From assembly GCF_036492835.1 (NCBI RefSeq), contig NZ_AP025315.1, forward strand, positions 248,001-312,000: 64,000 nucleotides of DNA, in the 5' to 3' direction. Position 1 is the first letter of the stretch; every line of letters begins with the position of its first letter. The position numbers and the translations under genes are program-made. Under the pieces are notes generated by a model that was not told the DNA's origin, searched no databases, and was given only the letters and a program-made list of their open reading frames with translations. Positions 9,359 through 19,220 of the stretch are shown here, piece after piece. Origin of the DNA: Fulvitalea axinellae (GTDB lineage Bacteria > Bacteroidota > Bacteroidia > Cytophagales > Cyclobacteriaceae).

Positions 9359-10616
9359 CGCAGATAAGCAAAAGACAAAAAATAACCACCTGTCCTACTG
9401 TCTGAACATATTCCACTTGACGCCTCATAAAACCCAGTTTGACCCGATTGCTGTAGACCAGTTTTGAGGCAAACATGACTGCAAGACAAAAAAGAAGTAA
9501 CAAAGCCCAAAGAAAAGGAAATCCGTCTACCAAATAGAACCCCTCAACCTCCGAGAAACCAACAAACCGATTGATTAATGGGTAACTGGAATACGTCAAC
9601 ACAACCGAGAAAACCGTCGCTATAAACAGGTGCAAAAGTGTTTCCACAAAATAAAAAAGACCCTGTTCCGTACCGCTTTCTCCCAAAGCCCCCCTCACCT
9701 CCGTGCCCAAACGATAACGTTTGTTTCCGGAAACACTCAGTACATTATAATTCAACAAACTCAGAACTACCGCCAAACAACCGGCAAAAAGGATTCCCCT
9801 AAAATAAAAACCGTTACCTCTCTGGAATATCCCATTTGACACGTGTGGGGCTTCCATATAAAGTCCCTTAAGGCTATAGCTTCTCCACTTTTGGTCTTTC
9901 AACCTCACGTCTCCTCGTCTAACGCTTGCCTTGATCTTCGGAATAGAGGCCAAAACATGTTCTATCCTATAACCCGGCAACAGTTCCAACAATAACCCCG
10001 AACTCCTTTTTTTCGAATCCGTCAAGATAATATCGGTCTTGACACTAGACCACTCAGGTATATCTTCCATAACCGCCACTACCGTATAGCGATGCTTATC
10101 AAAAGACACCAAAGGAAGCTCCATCCCCAACGGACTCTGATTACCGTACACCTTTTCGGCATAGGACTTGGAAATCACCGCTTTCCGAGCATCGTCCTCA
10201 AACTCGGATAACGTACCTTGGAGCAAGGAAAAACCAAACATTTCAAAAAAGCTCCTGTCCGCCGCCACATATTTTTCAAAGGCATCAATACCCACCGAAT
10301 CTTCAACCAGCCTTAGACTCGCAACACGCGCTCGGCCTACACGCACGATCTCAGGGTGTCGGGCCAACAGGCTATCCGCTATAAACCGCCGGTGATAGGG
10401 ACTTAACTCACTGACAGCTGTTTCATAATCACGCAATAACCAATAGATATTTTCCGCATTCTCATACTGCCGGTCCGTTTTCCATTCCTTATAGGCATAA
10501 TTAAAAAGAATGGTACAAACGGACAGGGCCAGAGCCAAACCAAGAATATTTACCGTAGCGTAAACCTTATCCCGCAAAAGCCGGCGGATGGATATTTTCA
10601 GATAATAAAAAAGCAT
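9357..10616 (-). pseudogene. N-terminal fragment of IS-disrupted FtsX/MacB permease
   Basis: The fragment starts with the family signature MLFYYLKISIRRLLRDKVYA at 10616 and runs through the first periplasmic domain and central helices to LLLICAMLY. It then reads a few residues into the IS and stops at 9333. It is the 5' half of the gene whose 3' half lies at 7010-8083. A 427-residue product could be made with the first FtsX module only. No other frameshift or stop is visible in either half, so the IS is the only lesion. Confidence 0.9.
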
Positions 10617-10671
10617 AACGTGGTCTTAAGTATTAGGTATATGGTCTTAGGTAAAAATCTGGGCGCTTTGG
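10617..10671. repeat. Variant permease spacer repeat (55 bp)
   Basis: It has the same GGTCTTAAGTATTAGGTA units as the other spacers, but the end that adjoins the next stop codon has a different sequence, so it is 13 bp longer. Confidence 0.7.
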
Positions 10672-13059
10672 CTATTCGTATCTCAGCGCTTCCACGGGCT
10701 CCCGACTCGCCGCGCGCCAGCTTTGCCAGCTTACCGTGGCCAAGGCCACCAAGCCCGCCAACAGTCCGGCTCCGGCGAAAATCCACCAGCTCATTTGTGT
10801 CTTATAGGCGAAGTTTTCCAGCCAACGTCCCATGGCTAAGTAGGCTATTGGTACGGCTATTACGAAGGCTAAAAGTACCTGCTTAAGTATCGAATTGTTA
10901 AAAAGTGTCAAAATCTCGAATGTCGTGGCGCCGTTGGCTTTACGGATTCCTATTTCTTTGGTACGTGCTTGGGTCACAAAATACGTGAAACCGAACAAGC
11001 CCAAAGTGACCAAAAACACTGATAGTCCCGTTAGAATATATACCAATTTTGCGAAGCGAATATCCTTTTCATAATCATCCGCAAAACTGTCTTTGAACAC
11101 GAACTCTTTCTTGTCATTCAGAAAATTAGGCAGATGCTTTTGAAGGGTTTCCATTAGAAACTTTCGGCCGCCATCAGGATTGTTTTCCGCCAACCGAACT
11201 CGAAAACCGAGCGCCTCGGGATGTATCGGTCTATTATAGATTATACAAGGCGGAATGCTCCGGTAAAGCGTATAGACATTAAAATCTTTCACTACACCGA
11301 CGATTGTGTATTTCTTGCCTTTACTGGTGATTGTTTCTCCAACCGGATTTTTAAATCCCGACATCTTCGCAAAACGTTCATTCACCAACACTTCTTTCTT
11401 GTTCTTCCTTGAGCTAAGGTTCTCGCCTTCCAACATTTTAATCCTAAATACTTTTATATAAGACGCATCTCCTCTCAGGCCAACAGCAGAAACCTTTTCG
11501 CCATTATTAAGATCGAACTCACTCTTAACCCGTTCATACTTCAGCGGTAGTCTCTTTCCTCCGGTCAAAGCCTCTACCAAGGGGCTGGCTTCCACCTCTT
11601 TTCTAACGATGTCACAAGATTCGCAACGAGTTGTGGCTCTATCATATGGGAAGGATACAGTATTGGAAACGTCATAGCCCAAAGGTTGCTCCTGAACAAA
11701 GCGCATCTGCTTAAAAAACAACAGGGAGGAAGTAAACACAACACACAAAAGCATCAATTGAAAAACCAACAAGGTACGTTGAGAAACCATCACACCAAAT
11801 CCTGCCTTACGATACCTAAACAAGGCTACAAAAAGGGCCGTAACACCCGAAAATATTACAACCAAACACAAAAACAGGGGAAGGGAATACTTTGGAAACA
11901 AGATCTCGGGCACCTTACCGGAGTCCAATAAATCGCCTATAAAATTGTTAACAAAAGGAACCACCAATAAAGCCAAAAGCGTGGAAGCCAAAACAACAGT
12001 AAAAGACTCGGCAAACAGAAAGCCGAACACCTGACTTGCTTTCTCACCCAAAGCCCTTCTGGTTCTATCTGCGATTCGGTCTTTCTGACTGCGGGCCAAT
12101 ACGGAAATAGTGAAGTTCAATAAGCTTAGAACCAATAAGAATGCAGATAAACCAACCATCAACCACAGGTATCGTGTTGATCCAACTTTTCTGAAATCCC
12201 CCCCAAAATGATCACCGCGTAAATACGAACCCGCAAAATCATGTAGTTTAAATTTCGCCTTATCAGATATAGGATTCAGAATTATTTCGTTCTTATGCCT
12301 TTTAAAAATCTCGCTTGTGGCCGGGTGTATATCAAAATCTTCATGCCCTGGAGCCATTTTAAGATAGGTAGACTCAATACCCCTATCCCACAGCGGGCTA
12401 CGGTGCATCTCGTCATGATATTGCAAGGAAGATTCGATATTGAGAATTAAATCCGCCTGCAATGACGAATTACCCATTTCTTCCATCACACCGACCACTG
12501 TATACTTGGCGCTGTATTCAGGGGAAAAATATATCTCCAATTGCTTCCCTACCGCATTCTCTTTGCCAAAATACTGAATGGCTTTATCCTCGGAGATCAC
12601 CGCACAACGGTCCTTCTTATCCAATGCGTCAGCCTTGCCCGCCAACAAACGATATCCAAAAACATCAAAGAGGCTTGATTCCGAAAAAATTATCCGTCTC
12701 TCCGGTACTTTTACCCCATTATGCATTATCATAGTCACCTCACCTTCCAAGGTACTTAGATCAGCTATTCTAACATAATCTAGCACCTCAGGCACCTTTT
12801 CCTTTAGCTCAGGCCCTAATCCGGTAGGCATGTAACCAGAAGATGGCTGAAAACCATCGGGCGTATCGCTATATTTCAATACCTGCGAGACATCCTTAAT
12901 ACGGCTATGCCACAGATGCGTAGCCAATTCTCTATAAATGCGGGTATACAACAACAGACAAGCCGTAAGGGCCACGGCCAAGCCAAGGATGTTCACCGTA
13001 GCGTAAACCTTATCGCGTAAAAGCCGGCGTATTGATATTTTCAGGTAATAAAAAAGCAT
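10672..13059 (-). CDS. FtsX/MacB-type ABC transporter permease
   Basis: This 795-residue member of the array has the N-terminal signature MLFYYLKISIRRLLRDKVYA and helix 20-42, a first periplasmic domain to about 285, a central four-helix block, a second periplasmic domain (about 450-670) and a C-terminal FtsX block. The C-terminal block is intermediate: FTYFVTQARTKEIGIRKANG differs from the left-hand genes (FTAETRTKEIG), but the last 50 residues are again nearly identical to theirs. The abrupt switch from diverged to identical sequence resembles gene conversion. The function is inferred as the membrane subunit of the same exporter. Confidence 0.92.
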   Translation of the reverse strand: MLFYYLKISIRRLLRDKVYATVNILGLAVALTACLLLYTRIYRELATHLWHSRIKDVSQVLKYSDTPDGFQPSSGYMPTGLGPELKEKVPEVLDYVRIADLSTLEGEVTMIMHNGVKVPERRIIFSESSLFDVFGYRLLAGKADALDKKDRCAVISEDKAIQYFGKENAVGKQLEIYFSPEYSAKYTVVGVMEEMGNSSLQADLILNIESSLQYHDEMHRSPLWDRGIESTYLKMAPGHEDFDIHPATSEIFKRHKNEIILNPISDKAKFKLHDFAGSYLRGDHFGGDFRKVGSTRYLWLMVGLSAFLLVLSLLNFTISVLARSQKDRIADRTRRALGEKASQVFGFLFAESFTVVLASTLLALLVVPFVNNFIGDLLDSGKVPEILFPKYSLPLFLCLVVIFSGVTALFVALFRYRKAGFGVMVSQRTLLVFQLMLLCVVFTSSLLFFKQMRFVQEQPLGYDVSNTVSFPYDRATTRCESCDIVRKEVEASPLVEALTGGKRLPLKYERVKSEFDLNNGEKVSAVGLRGDASYIKVFRIKMLEGENLSSRKNKKEVLVNERFAKMSGFKNPVGETITSKGKKYTIVGVVKDFNVYTLYRSIPPCIIYNRPIHPEALGFRVRLAENNPDGGRKFLMETLQKHLPNFLNDKKEFVFKDSFADDYEKDIRFAKLVYILTGLSVFLVTLGLFGFTYFVTQARTKEIGIRKANGATTFEILTLFNNSILKQVLLAFVIAVPIAYLAMGRWLENFAYKTQMSWWIFAGAGLLAGLVALATVSWQSWRAASREPVEALRYE

Positions 13060-13101
13060 AGGTTGGTATTAAGTATTAGGTATTTGGTCTTAGGTAAAAA
13101 A
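13060..13101. repeat. 42-bp conserved permease spacer repeat
   Basis: A further copy of the spacer, close to the 6968-7009 version. Confidence 0.8.
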
Positions 13102-15510
13102 TCATTCATATCGTAACGCCTCTACCGGCTCCCGCCTCGCTGCACGCCAGCTTTGCCAACTGACGGTCAAAAGTGCGACAAGGCAAACTAGCGCTCCCGC
13201 TCCCGCAAAAACCCACCAACTCATTACGGCTCTATAAGCGAAGTTTTCCAGCCACCGGCCCATAACATAATAAGCGATAGGCACAGCCAGTATCAGCCCG
13301 ACGCCAACGTATCTTAACAAATCCCCATTCAAAAGCCTGACTATCTCGAAAACCGTGGCGCCGTTGGCTTTGCGAACGCCTATTTCCTTGACGCGCGCCT
13401 GAGTCATGAAAAAGATAAAACCGAACAGCCCCAGCATGACTATGAATATCGCTACCATAGTCAATACATAAACCAATCTGGCGAAACGGATATCCTTTCC
13501 ATACGAATTGTTGTAGTCATCCTCTTCTGTATAAATACGTTTCTCAAAACGGTTATCAGGGTAAAACTCGGAGAACAAATCGGAAAGAAATGCTTTCCCC
13601 TCTTCCGGATTCTTGGAGTTCAGGCGTACCCTGGCCCCTAAGATCATTGGAGGCGAAGGAGCGTTGAAAACAACCATCGGCTTTATGGGGCGGTAAAGCG
13701 CTTTGTAATGAAAATCCGCCAGCACTCCTACAATTGTCAGGGTCTTGCCTTTCATATGCCAATAACCACTAACTATTTCCGTCCCAATAGGGTATTCCAG
13801 CCCGGCTTCCCTGACAAACTGTTCGTTTACCAGCACCTCATGTTTTGCGGACGGCCTGTTAATGTTCCGTCCGCTCTTCAGGCTAATGTCATACACATGT
13901 ATGAAACTGGAATCGCCGAACTGGGGTGTCGCCTTCATGGTTTCTTTATCCAAAACAAAATCCGACAACCCATATGAGTCCAAAAGGGGAAGATAAAGGG
14001 TCCTTGTCACTCCCTCAATCAAAGGGCTTTCCCTAAGTCGCCGATTAATCTCAGGACCTTTTCTTGGGGCCATGGAAATATGTTTCCACGGAAAGATAAC
14101 CGTATTGCCAGAGTCAAAACCCAAAGGTTTTTCCCTAACGAAGCGCATTTGTTTTACAAACACCAAAGCCATTATCATAATCACACTCATTAGTCCCAGC
14201 TGAAACACCAACAGGACTTTTTGGGAACGCATCATATTCCGGGTTGCTTTTCCCTGACCGAGGCGAACGGAACCCAGCCCCTTTTTGAAAAACGTGACCG
14301 CCAGAGCTGTCAAGATGGAAACCACAAACACCAGCGCAAAAAATGACGGGAGAGCGAATGGAGGAAAACGAAGCGCCTCCGTCGCCGACGCGTCTAAAAG
14401 CGGACCTACCCACTGATAGACAAACGGGCTTATCAGCACCGCAAGGGCACAGGCCAGAAACATTATGGACAGAACTTCGATAACCAACAGGTAAACGGCC
14501 TGACGGGAACGTTCGCCAAGCGCATTGCGTAGTTTATCCGAAGCCATATCTTTGGCGCTTCGGGCCAACACCGAAATCATGAAGTTCAGCAACGCTAAGC
14601 TCAAAATCACCAATGTGAGCCCTATCAGCATAAAAACGTAACGCGCCGAACCTGATTCCCTGGTCCTCACTCCATAATTATCTCCCCGAAGATAAGCTTC
14701 TCCAAAATCATGGAGTTTATAACTGCGGCTCTCCTCGTTTGTCCGCTGATAATCATGCTTAAGGTGGCTCGCTATTATGGCCTTTGCCTTTTGGTTGATA
14801 TCCATACCCATATTCCCTGTACTCAATTTCAGGAACAATTCTGGATACTCTATTTCCCACGACAACGCTTTTTCGGAGTCCAAAATACTCAGCACAAAAT
14901 CTACTTGCAGTGAGGAAGCTTTAGGCATATCTTCCATAACGCCCACTACCGTATACTTCCGTCCTTTCTTGGGACGCGAATACATCTCTATCGTTTTACC
15001 CACAGGGTTTTCGCTTCCGAAATACAATTTGGCTTTCGACTCCGAGATGATGACACTACGCTTTACACTGTCCAAACCCGAAGCCGAACCCGCCACTATA
15101 TTGTAACCAAAGACATCGAAAAGACTGGATTCTGACAAGATCAAACGGCTTTCGGGTATCCGCTCTTCACCTTTTGCGAACCTTGGCTCATTTCCCTTGG
15201 TATAATACTTCTCATATACCCGCACAATTGATTCTATCTCCGGAACCTCTTCCTTCAGCGCTTTTCCAAAACCAAAAAATACCCTACCGCTTTCGGGACC
15301 AAACCCATCCACGCCGTCGCGATACACTAATACTTGCGCCACATCCTCTTTGTCCATATGCCATAGGTGTCTGGACAGTTCGGAATAAACCTGATTGTAC
15401 AACAACAGGCAAGCTGTCAGCGCCACTGCCAAACCGAAAATATTTACCGTAGCGTAGACCTTGTCGCGCATAAGCCGGCGAACCGATATTTTGAGATAGT
15501 AAAAAAGCAT
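13102..15510 (-). CDS. FtsX/MacB-type ABC transporter permease
   Basis: This 802-residue permease is the first after the ATPase gene in transcription order. It has the same double-module layout, but its C-terminal block (FFMTQARVKEIGVRKANGAT and a tail ending AARREPVEALRYE) is the most diverged of the array. It therefore seems to have escaped the homogenisation seen in the left-hand copies. Its periplasmic domains most resemble those of the 10672-13059 product. It may be the ancestral partner of the ATPase, but this is inference from position. Confidence 0.92.
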   Translation of the reverse strand: MLFYYLKISVRRLMRDKVYATVNIFGLAVALTACLLLYNQVYSELSRHLWHMDKEDVAQVLVYRDGVDGFGPESGRVFFGFGKALKEEVPEIESIVRVYEKYYTKGNEPRFAKGEERIPESRLILSESSLFDVFGYNIVAGSASGLDSVKRSVIISESKAKLYFGSENPVGKTIEMYSRPKKGRKYTVVGVMEDMPKASSLQVDFVLSILDSEKALSWEIEYPELFLKLSTGNMGMDINQKAKAIIASHLKHDYQRTNEESRSYKLHDFGEAYLRGDNYGVRTRESGSARYVFMLIGLTLVILSLALLNFMISVLARSAKDMASDKLRNALGERSRQAVYLLVIEVLSIMFLACALAVLISPFVYQWVGPLLDASATEALRFPPFALPSFFALVFVVSILTALAVTFFKKGLGSVRLGQGKATRNMMRSQKVLLVFQLGLMSVIMIMALVFVKQMRFVREKPLGFDSGNTVIFPWKHISMAPRKGPEINRRLRESPLIEGVTRTLYLPLLDSYGLSDFVLDKETMKATPQFGDSSFIHVYDISLKSGRNINRPSAKHEVLVNEQFVREAGLEYPIGTEIVSGYWHMKGKTLTIVGVLADFHYKALYRPIKPMVVFNAPSPPMILGARVRLNSKNPEEGKAFLSDLFSEFYPDNRFEKRIYTEEDDYNNSYGKDIRFARLVYVLTMVAIFIVMLGLFGFIFFMTQARVKEIGVRKANGATVFEIVRLLNGDLLRYVGVGLILAVPIAYYVMGRWLENFAYRAVMSWWVFAGAGALVCLVALLTVSWQSWRAARREPVEALRYE

Positions 15511-15545
15511 ATTGGTCTTAAGTATTGGGTATTTGGTCTTGGGTA
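15511..15545. repeat. Permease spacer repeat, outermost copy
   Basis: It contains GGTCTTAAGTATTGGGTATT and TTGGTCTTGGGTA. It marks the right edge of the permease array; beyond it the sequence is unrelated. Confidence 0.65.
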
Positions 15546-15604
15546 CTGAATCCTATTGTTTGGTCAGGTGGTCTCGCTATCACGAATATTACAGAGGTTT
15601 ACTC

Positions 15605-15660
15605 TTGTACTAGGACTAGTATCGTCCTAACGCTAGGAATGACTCCGTCCTAGTGCTAGG
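15605..15660. repeat. Cluster of three CTAGG palindromes
   Basis: Three short palindromes follow each other: TACTAG-GA-CTAGTA at 15608-15621, TCCTA-ACGC-TAGGA at 15625-15638 and CCTA-GTGC-TAGG at 15649-15660. They lie in the 242-bp gap between the ATPase and the first permease and could form structured RNA or bind a protein. Related but degenerate units occur at 46377-46411. Confidence 0.5.
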
Positions 15661-15752
15661 CCCGCCTCAAGCCTACCGCTTAGACCGCGACACGGGCGGA
15701 TGTGACAAAGGATACTTTCCAAAAAGACAGGGCCCCGGAACATCGCCCGTTT

Positions 15753-16448
15753 CTAAAAAACCGTGCCTACGGGGGCGTTGGTGTTTTCGGCCACTATCTG
15801 TCCGTCGAAGAGGTTTACTACGCGGTGGGCGTAGCCCGCGTCGCGTTGCGAGTGGGTTACCATTACTATGGTGGTGCCTTCGCGGTTGAGTTCGGTGAGC
15901 AGGCCCATCACCTCGGCGCCGTTTTTCGAATCGAGATTACCTGTCGGTTCATCGGCGAAGATAAGCTTTGGCTTGGCCACCACTGCCCGGGCTATGGCCA
16001 CACGCTGTTGCTGTCCGCCACTGAGCTGTTGCGGAAAATGCTTGGCCCTGTGGCCGATGTTCATGCGCTCCAAAGCCTCGTTTACCAAGCGCTTACGCTC
16101 CGACTTCTTGATCTTGAGATAGACTAACGGTAATTCTACATTCTCAAATACGTTCAGCTCATCTATCAGGTTAAAACTCTGGAACACAAAGCCTATATTC
16201 CCTTTTCGCTGGGCGGTGCGCTCGTTTTCTTTCATCTTGGAAACATCGACTCCGTCAAAAGAGTAATGGCCGTCGGTAGGGCTGTCAAGCAATCCCAAAA
16301 TATTCAGCAAGGTGGATTTACCGCATCCCGACGGTCCCATAATGGCGACAAACTCGCTTTCTTTTACCTCGAAATTCACCTTGTAGAGCGCGCTTGTCTC
16401 CACTTCTTCGGTGCGAAATATTTTACTGAGGTTTTCTGTCTTGATCAT
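15753..16448 (-). CDS. ABC transporter ATP-binding protein, MacB/LolD type
   Basis: This 231-residue cytoplasmic ATPase has all motifs intact: Walker [10 protein letters not shown] (38-46), Q-loop Q90, signature LSGGQQQR (142-149), Walker B LIFADE (162-167) and H-loop H199. The length and [10 protein letters not shown] tail fit the LolD/MacB-ATPase family that powers FtsX-type permeases. It is the only ATPase in the window for at least six permeases, so it must serve several permeases if they are all active. It follows the membrane-fusion gene by 109 bp and precedes the permeases by 242 bp. Confidence 0.95.
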   Translation of the reverse strand: MIKTENLSKIFRTEEVETSALYKVNFEVKESEFVAIMGPSGCGKSTLLNILGLLDSPTDGHYSFDGVDVSKMKENERTAQRKGNIGFVFQSFNLIDELNVFENVELPLVYLKIKKSERKRLVNEALERMNIGHRAKHFPQQLSGGQQQRVAIARAVVAKPKLIFADEPTGNLDSKNGAEVMGLLTELNREGTTIVMVTHSQRDAGYAHRVVNLFDGQIVAENTNAPVGTVF

Positions 16449-16456
16449 AATCTTTA

Positions 16457-16557
16457 TTGGTAAAAAGTAAAGGGTAAAGCGTAAAGAGTATTAGTATGGA
16501 ACAAAAGTAACGCTGTCGCTAAGTCTTTTTACTTTGTACTCTTTACTCTGTACTGTT
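16457..16557. repeat. Inverted low-complexity repeat between MFP and ATPase genes
   Basis: The left arm is built from short units (AAAGTAAAGGGTAAAGCGTAAAGAGTA split over 16464-16489). The right arm at 16525-16553 carries their approximate complement (TACTTTGTACTCTTTACTC). The transcript could fold here. It resembles the TTAGG-type spacer repeats in style but not in sequence. Confidence 0.5.
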
Positions 16558-17808
16558 TTATTCTAAATATAACACTTCGTTTTCTCCAAAACTATCATAA
16601 CCTGATACCACTACCTGTTCACCGGCGTCTAGGCCTTCGAGTATTTCGTAATGCTTCGGGTTTTGTCTTCCTACTCGGATTTCTCTCTTGGTGGCGCGCG
16701 TTCCGTCCTGCGATACCACAAACACCCAGCGCCCGCCCGTGGCGTGGAAAAATCCGCCTTTGGCCAGCATCAGCGCGTCTTTCGGGCTTCCCAAGCGCAA
16801 GGCCACATTGTAGCTTTGGCCTGTCCGGATATTCTTTGGCCGTTCGCCTTTGAAGACCATCTCCACCCGGAAAGATCCGTTGCGCACTTCCGGAAACACC
16901 TTCCTGACACGCAAAGTATATGTCTTTCCGCCTTTCTCCAAAGTGGCCTCCAAGCCGGTGCGCACGCGGTCCAGATAATACTCGTCTATCTGGAAACGCA
17001 CCTTAAAATCGGTCAACACGTTGACTTGACCCACGCGGCTTCCCCGGCCTATTGACTGCCCAAGTTGGGCATCCAATAAACCGAGTTGGCCCGCGACGGG
17101 TGCTTTGAGGTTGAGATTATCTTTTCGCGCACGAACCATATCCACGGTTATGCGCATTTTTTCCAAATCGGAACGTAGCTTGCTCATCTCTGAAATTCGC
17201 ATTAAGGAATCTTGCCTGACTTTTTCTTTCCGGATATCCATAAGGCGGACAGCCTGTTCCAAGTCTTCCTTTGCCACTATATAGTTTTCCCTAGGAATCA
17301 ATTTCTCCTCAAACAGTAATTTTTGCTGTTCGAAATTCCTCTTTCTCTTTCTTAAAGAGAACTCTTGGGTAAGCAGTTGCTCCCGGGAATTAATCCTGTC
17401 CTTTTCGAAGTTGATCAGTGTCTGACGCATAATATTTTCCTTCTGTGCCAGTTGAGATTCGCTGTTCAGAATCGTCTCGTAAAGTGTCCTGTTTTCCAAA
17501 CGAAGCAACACTTGCCCCGAATCAACTTGTGCGCCCTCTTCCACCAATATCTCACGAACCTTTCCCCCTTCCTCGGCATCCAGAAAAATGGTGCTGATCG
17601 GTTCCACTTGGCCATCCACACGGATATAATCGTTGAATTGGCCAGCCTTTACCTCGGCCAAAACAAGCTTGGCAGTTTCTACACGGTAAGCTTTTTCCGA
17701 ATTTCCGAAAAACGCCAACACCAGCAGGCCTACAAACGCCAACCCTCCGGCCAAGGCCAAAGCCAGCCTGATCCTTTTCTTTTTCGTATTGTCTATCTTC
17801 TTGTCCAT
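16558..17808 (-). CDS. Membrane-fusion (periplasmic adaptor) protein, HlyD/MacA family
   Basis: This 416-residue protein has one N-terminal membrane helix (about 15-33). It continues with a beta-barrel/lipoyl half (VDGQVEPISTIFLDAEEGGKV), a long alpha-hairpin of about 140 residues rich in Lys/Glu/Gln, the second lipoyl half (LKAPVAGQLGLLDAQLGQSI) and C-terminal barrel domains. It should link the inner-membrane ABC permease to the outer-membrane channel encoded just upstream (44-bp gap). No lipobox is seen, so it is anchored by the helix. Confidence 0.93.
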   Translation of the reverse strand: MDKKIDNTKKKRIRLALALAGGLAFVGLLVLAFFGNSEKAYRVETAKLVLAEVKAGQFNDYIRVDGQVEPISTIFLDAEEGGKVREILVEEGAQVDSGQVLLRLENRTLYETILNSESQLAQKENIMRQTLINFEKDRINSREQLLTQEFSLRKRKRNFEQQKLLFEEKLIPRENYIVAKEDLEQAVRLMDIRKEKVRQDSLMRISEMSKLRSDLEKMRITVDMVRARKDNLNLKAPVAGQLGLLDAQLGQSIGRGSRVGQVNVLTDFKVRFQIDEYYLDRVRTGLEATLEKGGKTYTLRVRKVFPEVRNGSFRVEMVFKGERPKNIRTGQSYNVALRLGSPKDALMLAKGGFFHATGGRWVFVVSQDGTRATKREIRVGRQNPKHYEILEGLDAGEQVVVSGYDSFGENEVLYLE

Positions 17809-17852
17809 AGTATTTTCCGCTGTAAAAAAGTCATCGAATCATCCCGCCCAAA

Positions 17853-19190
17853 CTATTCCAACACCCCGTACAGATAATAATCCAGCGTCCGGGTGCCTTG
17901 CCAATAGTCGAACCTGTTGCGGACCAAATCCAGCCGGGCTTGCGCTAGCCGGTTGCGAGTAGCCTGAAGCTCATAAAGGTCGGCCAGTCCACGTTCGTAT
18001 TTCTTCGAGGCGGTCTTAAAGGCTAATTCCGCCACCATCACCCTTCTTCTATTCAGTTCAAATTCGGCCACACTACGCTTTATGGTTCTGCAATATTTGG
18101 CCAAAGCTTCACGCTCGGATCGGTCAGTGTCTTTAAGCGTATTTTCCGCCCGAATTACTCTCAATCGGTTTTTACGCAACGAGGTGTACCTGCTACCAGC
18201 GGAGAACAAAGGAACCCCCATGCTCAAACGTATCGACTGGCCAGCGTTATGGTCCATCTGCGTGAGTATCCCCATCGTATTGCCATTTTCGTTTAGCCTT
18301 TTATCGGAAAAGTTGGAACTGTAGCTGGCCGAAAAACTAAGGTTTGGCAAAAGACTCATCCAAGACGCCGTTAGCTCTTTCTTTGCCGTTTCCAAGTCTA
18401 GCGTTGAGATCCGGGCATCGGCCAAAGTATTGCCATATGTATCAAAAAGTGCTTCGGGATCAGGAATCGAAGCCTGGGCCGGATCGTCTTCCGGTTTTTT
18501 CAGGTTAAGTTTCTCTTCCGGCTCCATATCCAAAATACGGTTCAGCGACCGCCTTTTCTCTTCCAAGCTTTGTTCCGCACGAAAAACGGTCAAGTTAGCC
18601 TCTTCCCACTGCGCCAAAGCCTCCGACATTTCCGATTCGGCCATCAAGCCCAACTTCACTTTTTTCTCAACTGTCTTCCTGTTCAGTTCCGACTGCTCCA
18701 TCCGCCACTGTGAAAGGCTAAGATACTCCTCCTGATAGAGCACATCGAAAAAAAGACGGGTTACCTGCTCGGCCACCGAATAGCGGGTTTGTCTCTCGGA
18801 AAGCTTTCCCCTACGATACGTAAGCCTGCTCAACGATATCGACCTGAACTTCCGGAAGCCGTTAAATACAGGCACCGAAGCCGAAGCCCCTACACTTCCG
18901 GAACCGTATCGTTTTGTTTCAAATTCATTTGTCGTCGGGTTAATTGTTTTACCGAAACTATAGCCCGCTCCTATACTAGGATTGACACTTGGTAACAAAT
19001 TCAACTTGGATTGGCGATAGTCCAAACGCCCCATCTCCGTATTCAATTTTGCGTTGATGGCCCGCACGTCTTTTTGCATCGCCAACGCCACGCAATCCTC
19101 CAGACTCATCGGTGCTCGGGTACCCTTTTGGGCCGAAAGCGCAAAAGGGAAAAGAAACACCGCGCAAAAAATTCCGTATCTCAGTTTCAT
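17853..19190 (-). CDS. TolC-family outer-membrane efflux protein
   Basis: This 445-residue protein has a signal peptide (about 1-20, ending FALSAQ) and two repeated OEP halves with long coiled-coil helices. Typical TolC-family segments are visible: MSLEDCVALAMQKDVRAINAKLN near the N-terminus and the repeat-like YERGLADLYELQATRNRLAQARLD near the C-terminus (split here by domain). It forms the outer-membrane duct of the tripartite exporter. It is the first gene of the operon, and a near-consensus sigma54 promoter lies about 30 bp before its ATG. Confidence 0.93.
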   Translation of the reverse strand: MKLRYGIFCAVFLFPFALSAQKGTRAPMSLEDCVALAMQKDVRAINAKLNTEMGRLDYRQSKLNLLPSVNPSIGAGYSFGKTINPTTNEFETKRYGSGSVGASASVPVFNGFRKFRSISLSRLTYRRGKLSERQTRYSVAEQVTRLFFDVLYQEEYLSLSQWRMEQSELNRKTVEKKVKLGLMAESEMSEALAQWEEANLTVFRAEQSLEEKRRSLNRILDMEPEEKLNLKKPEDDPAQASIPDPEALFDTYGNTLADARISTLDLETAKKELTASWMSLLPNLSFSASYSSNFSDKRLNENGNTMGILTQMDHNAGQSIRLSMGVPLFSAGSRYTSLRKNRLRVIRAENTLKDTDRSEREALAKYCRTIKRSVAEFELNRRRVMVAELAFKTASKKYERGLADLYELQATRNRLAQARLDLVRNRFDYWQGTRTLDYYLYGVLE

Positions 19191-19220
19191 AAATAAACGT
19201 TTGGTAACACCCGGTTAGAG

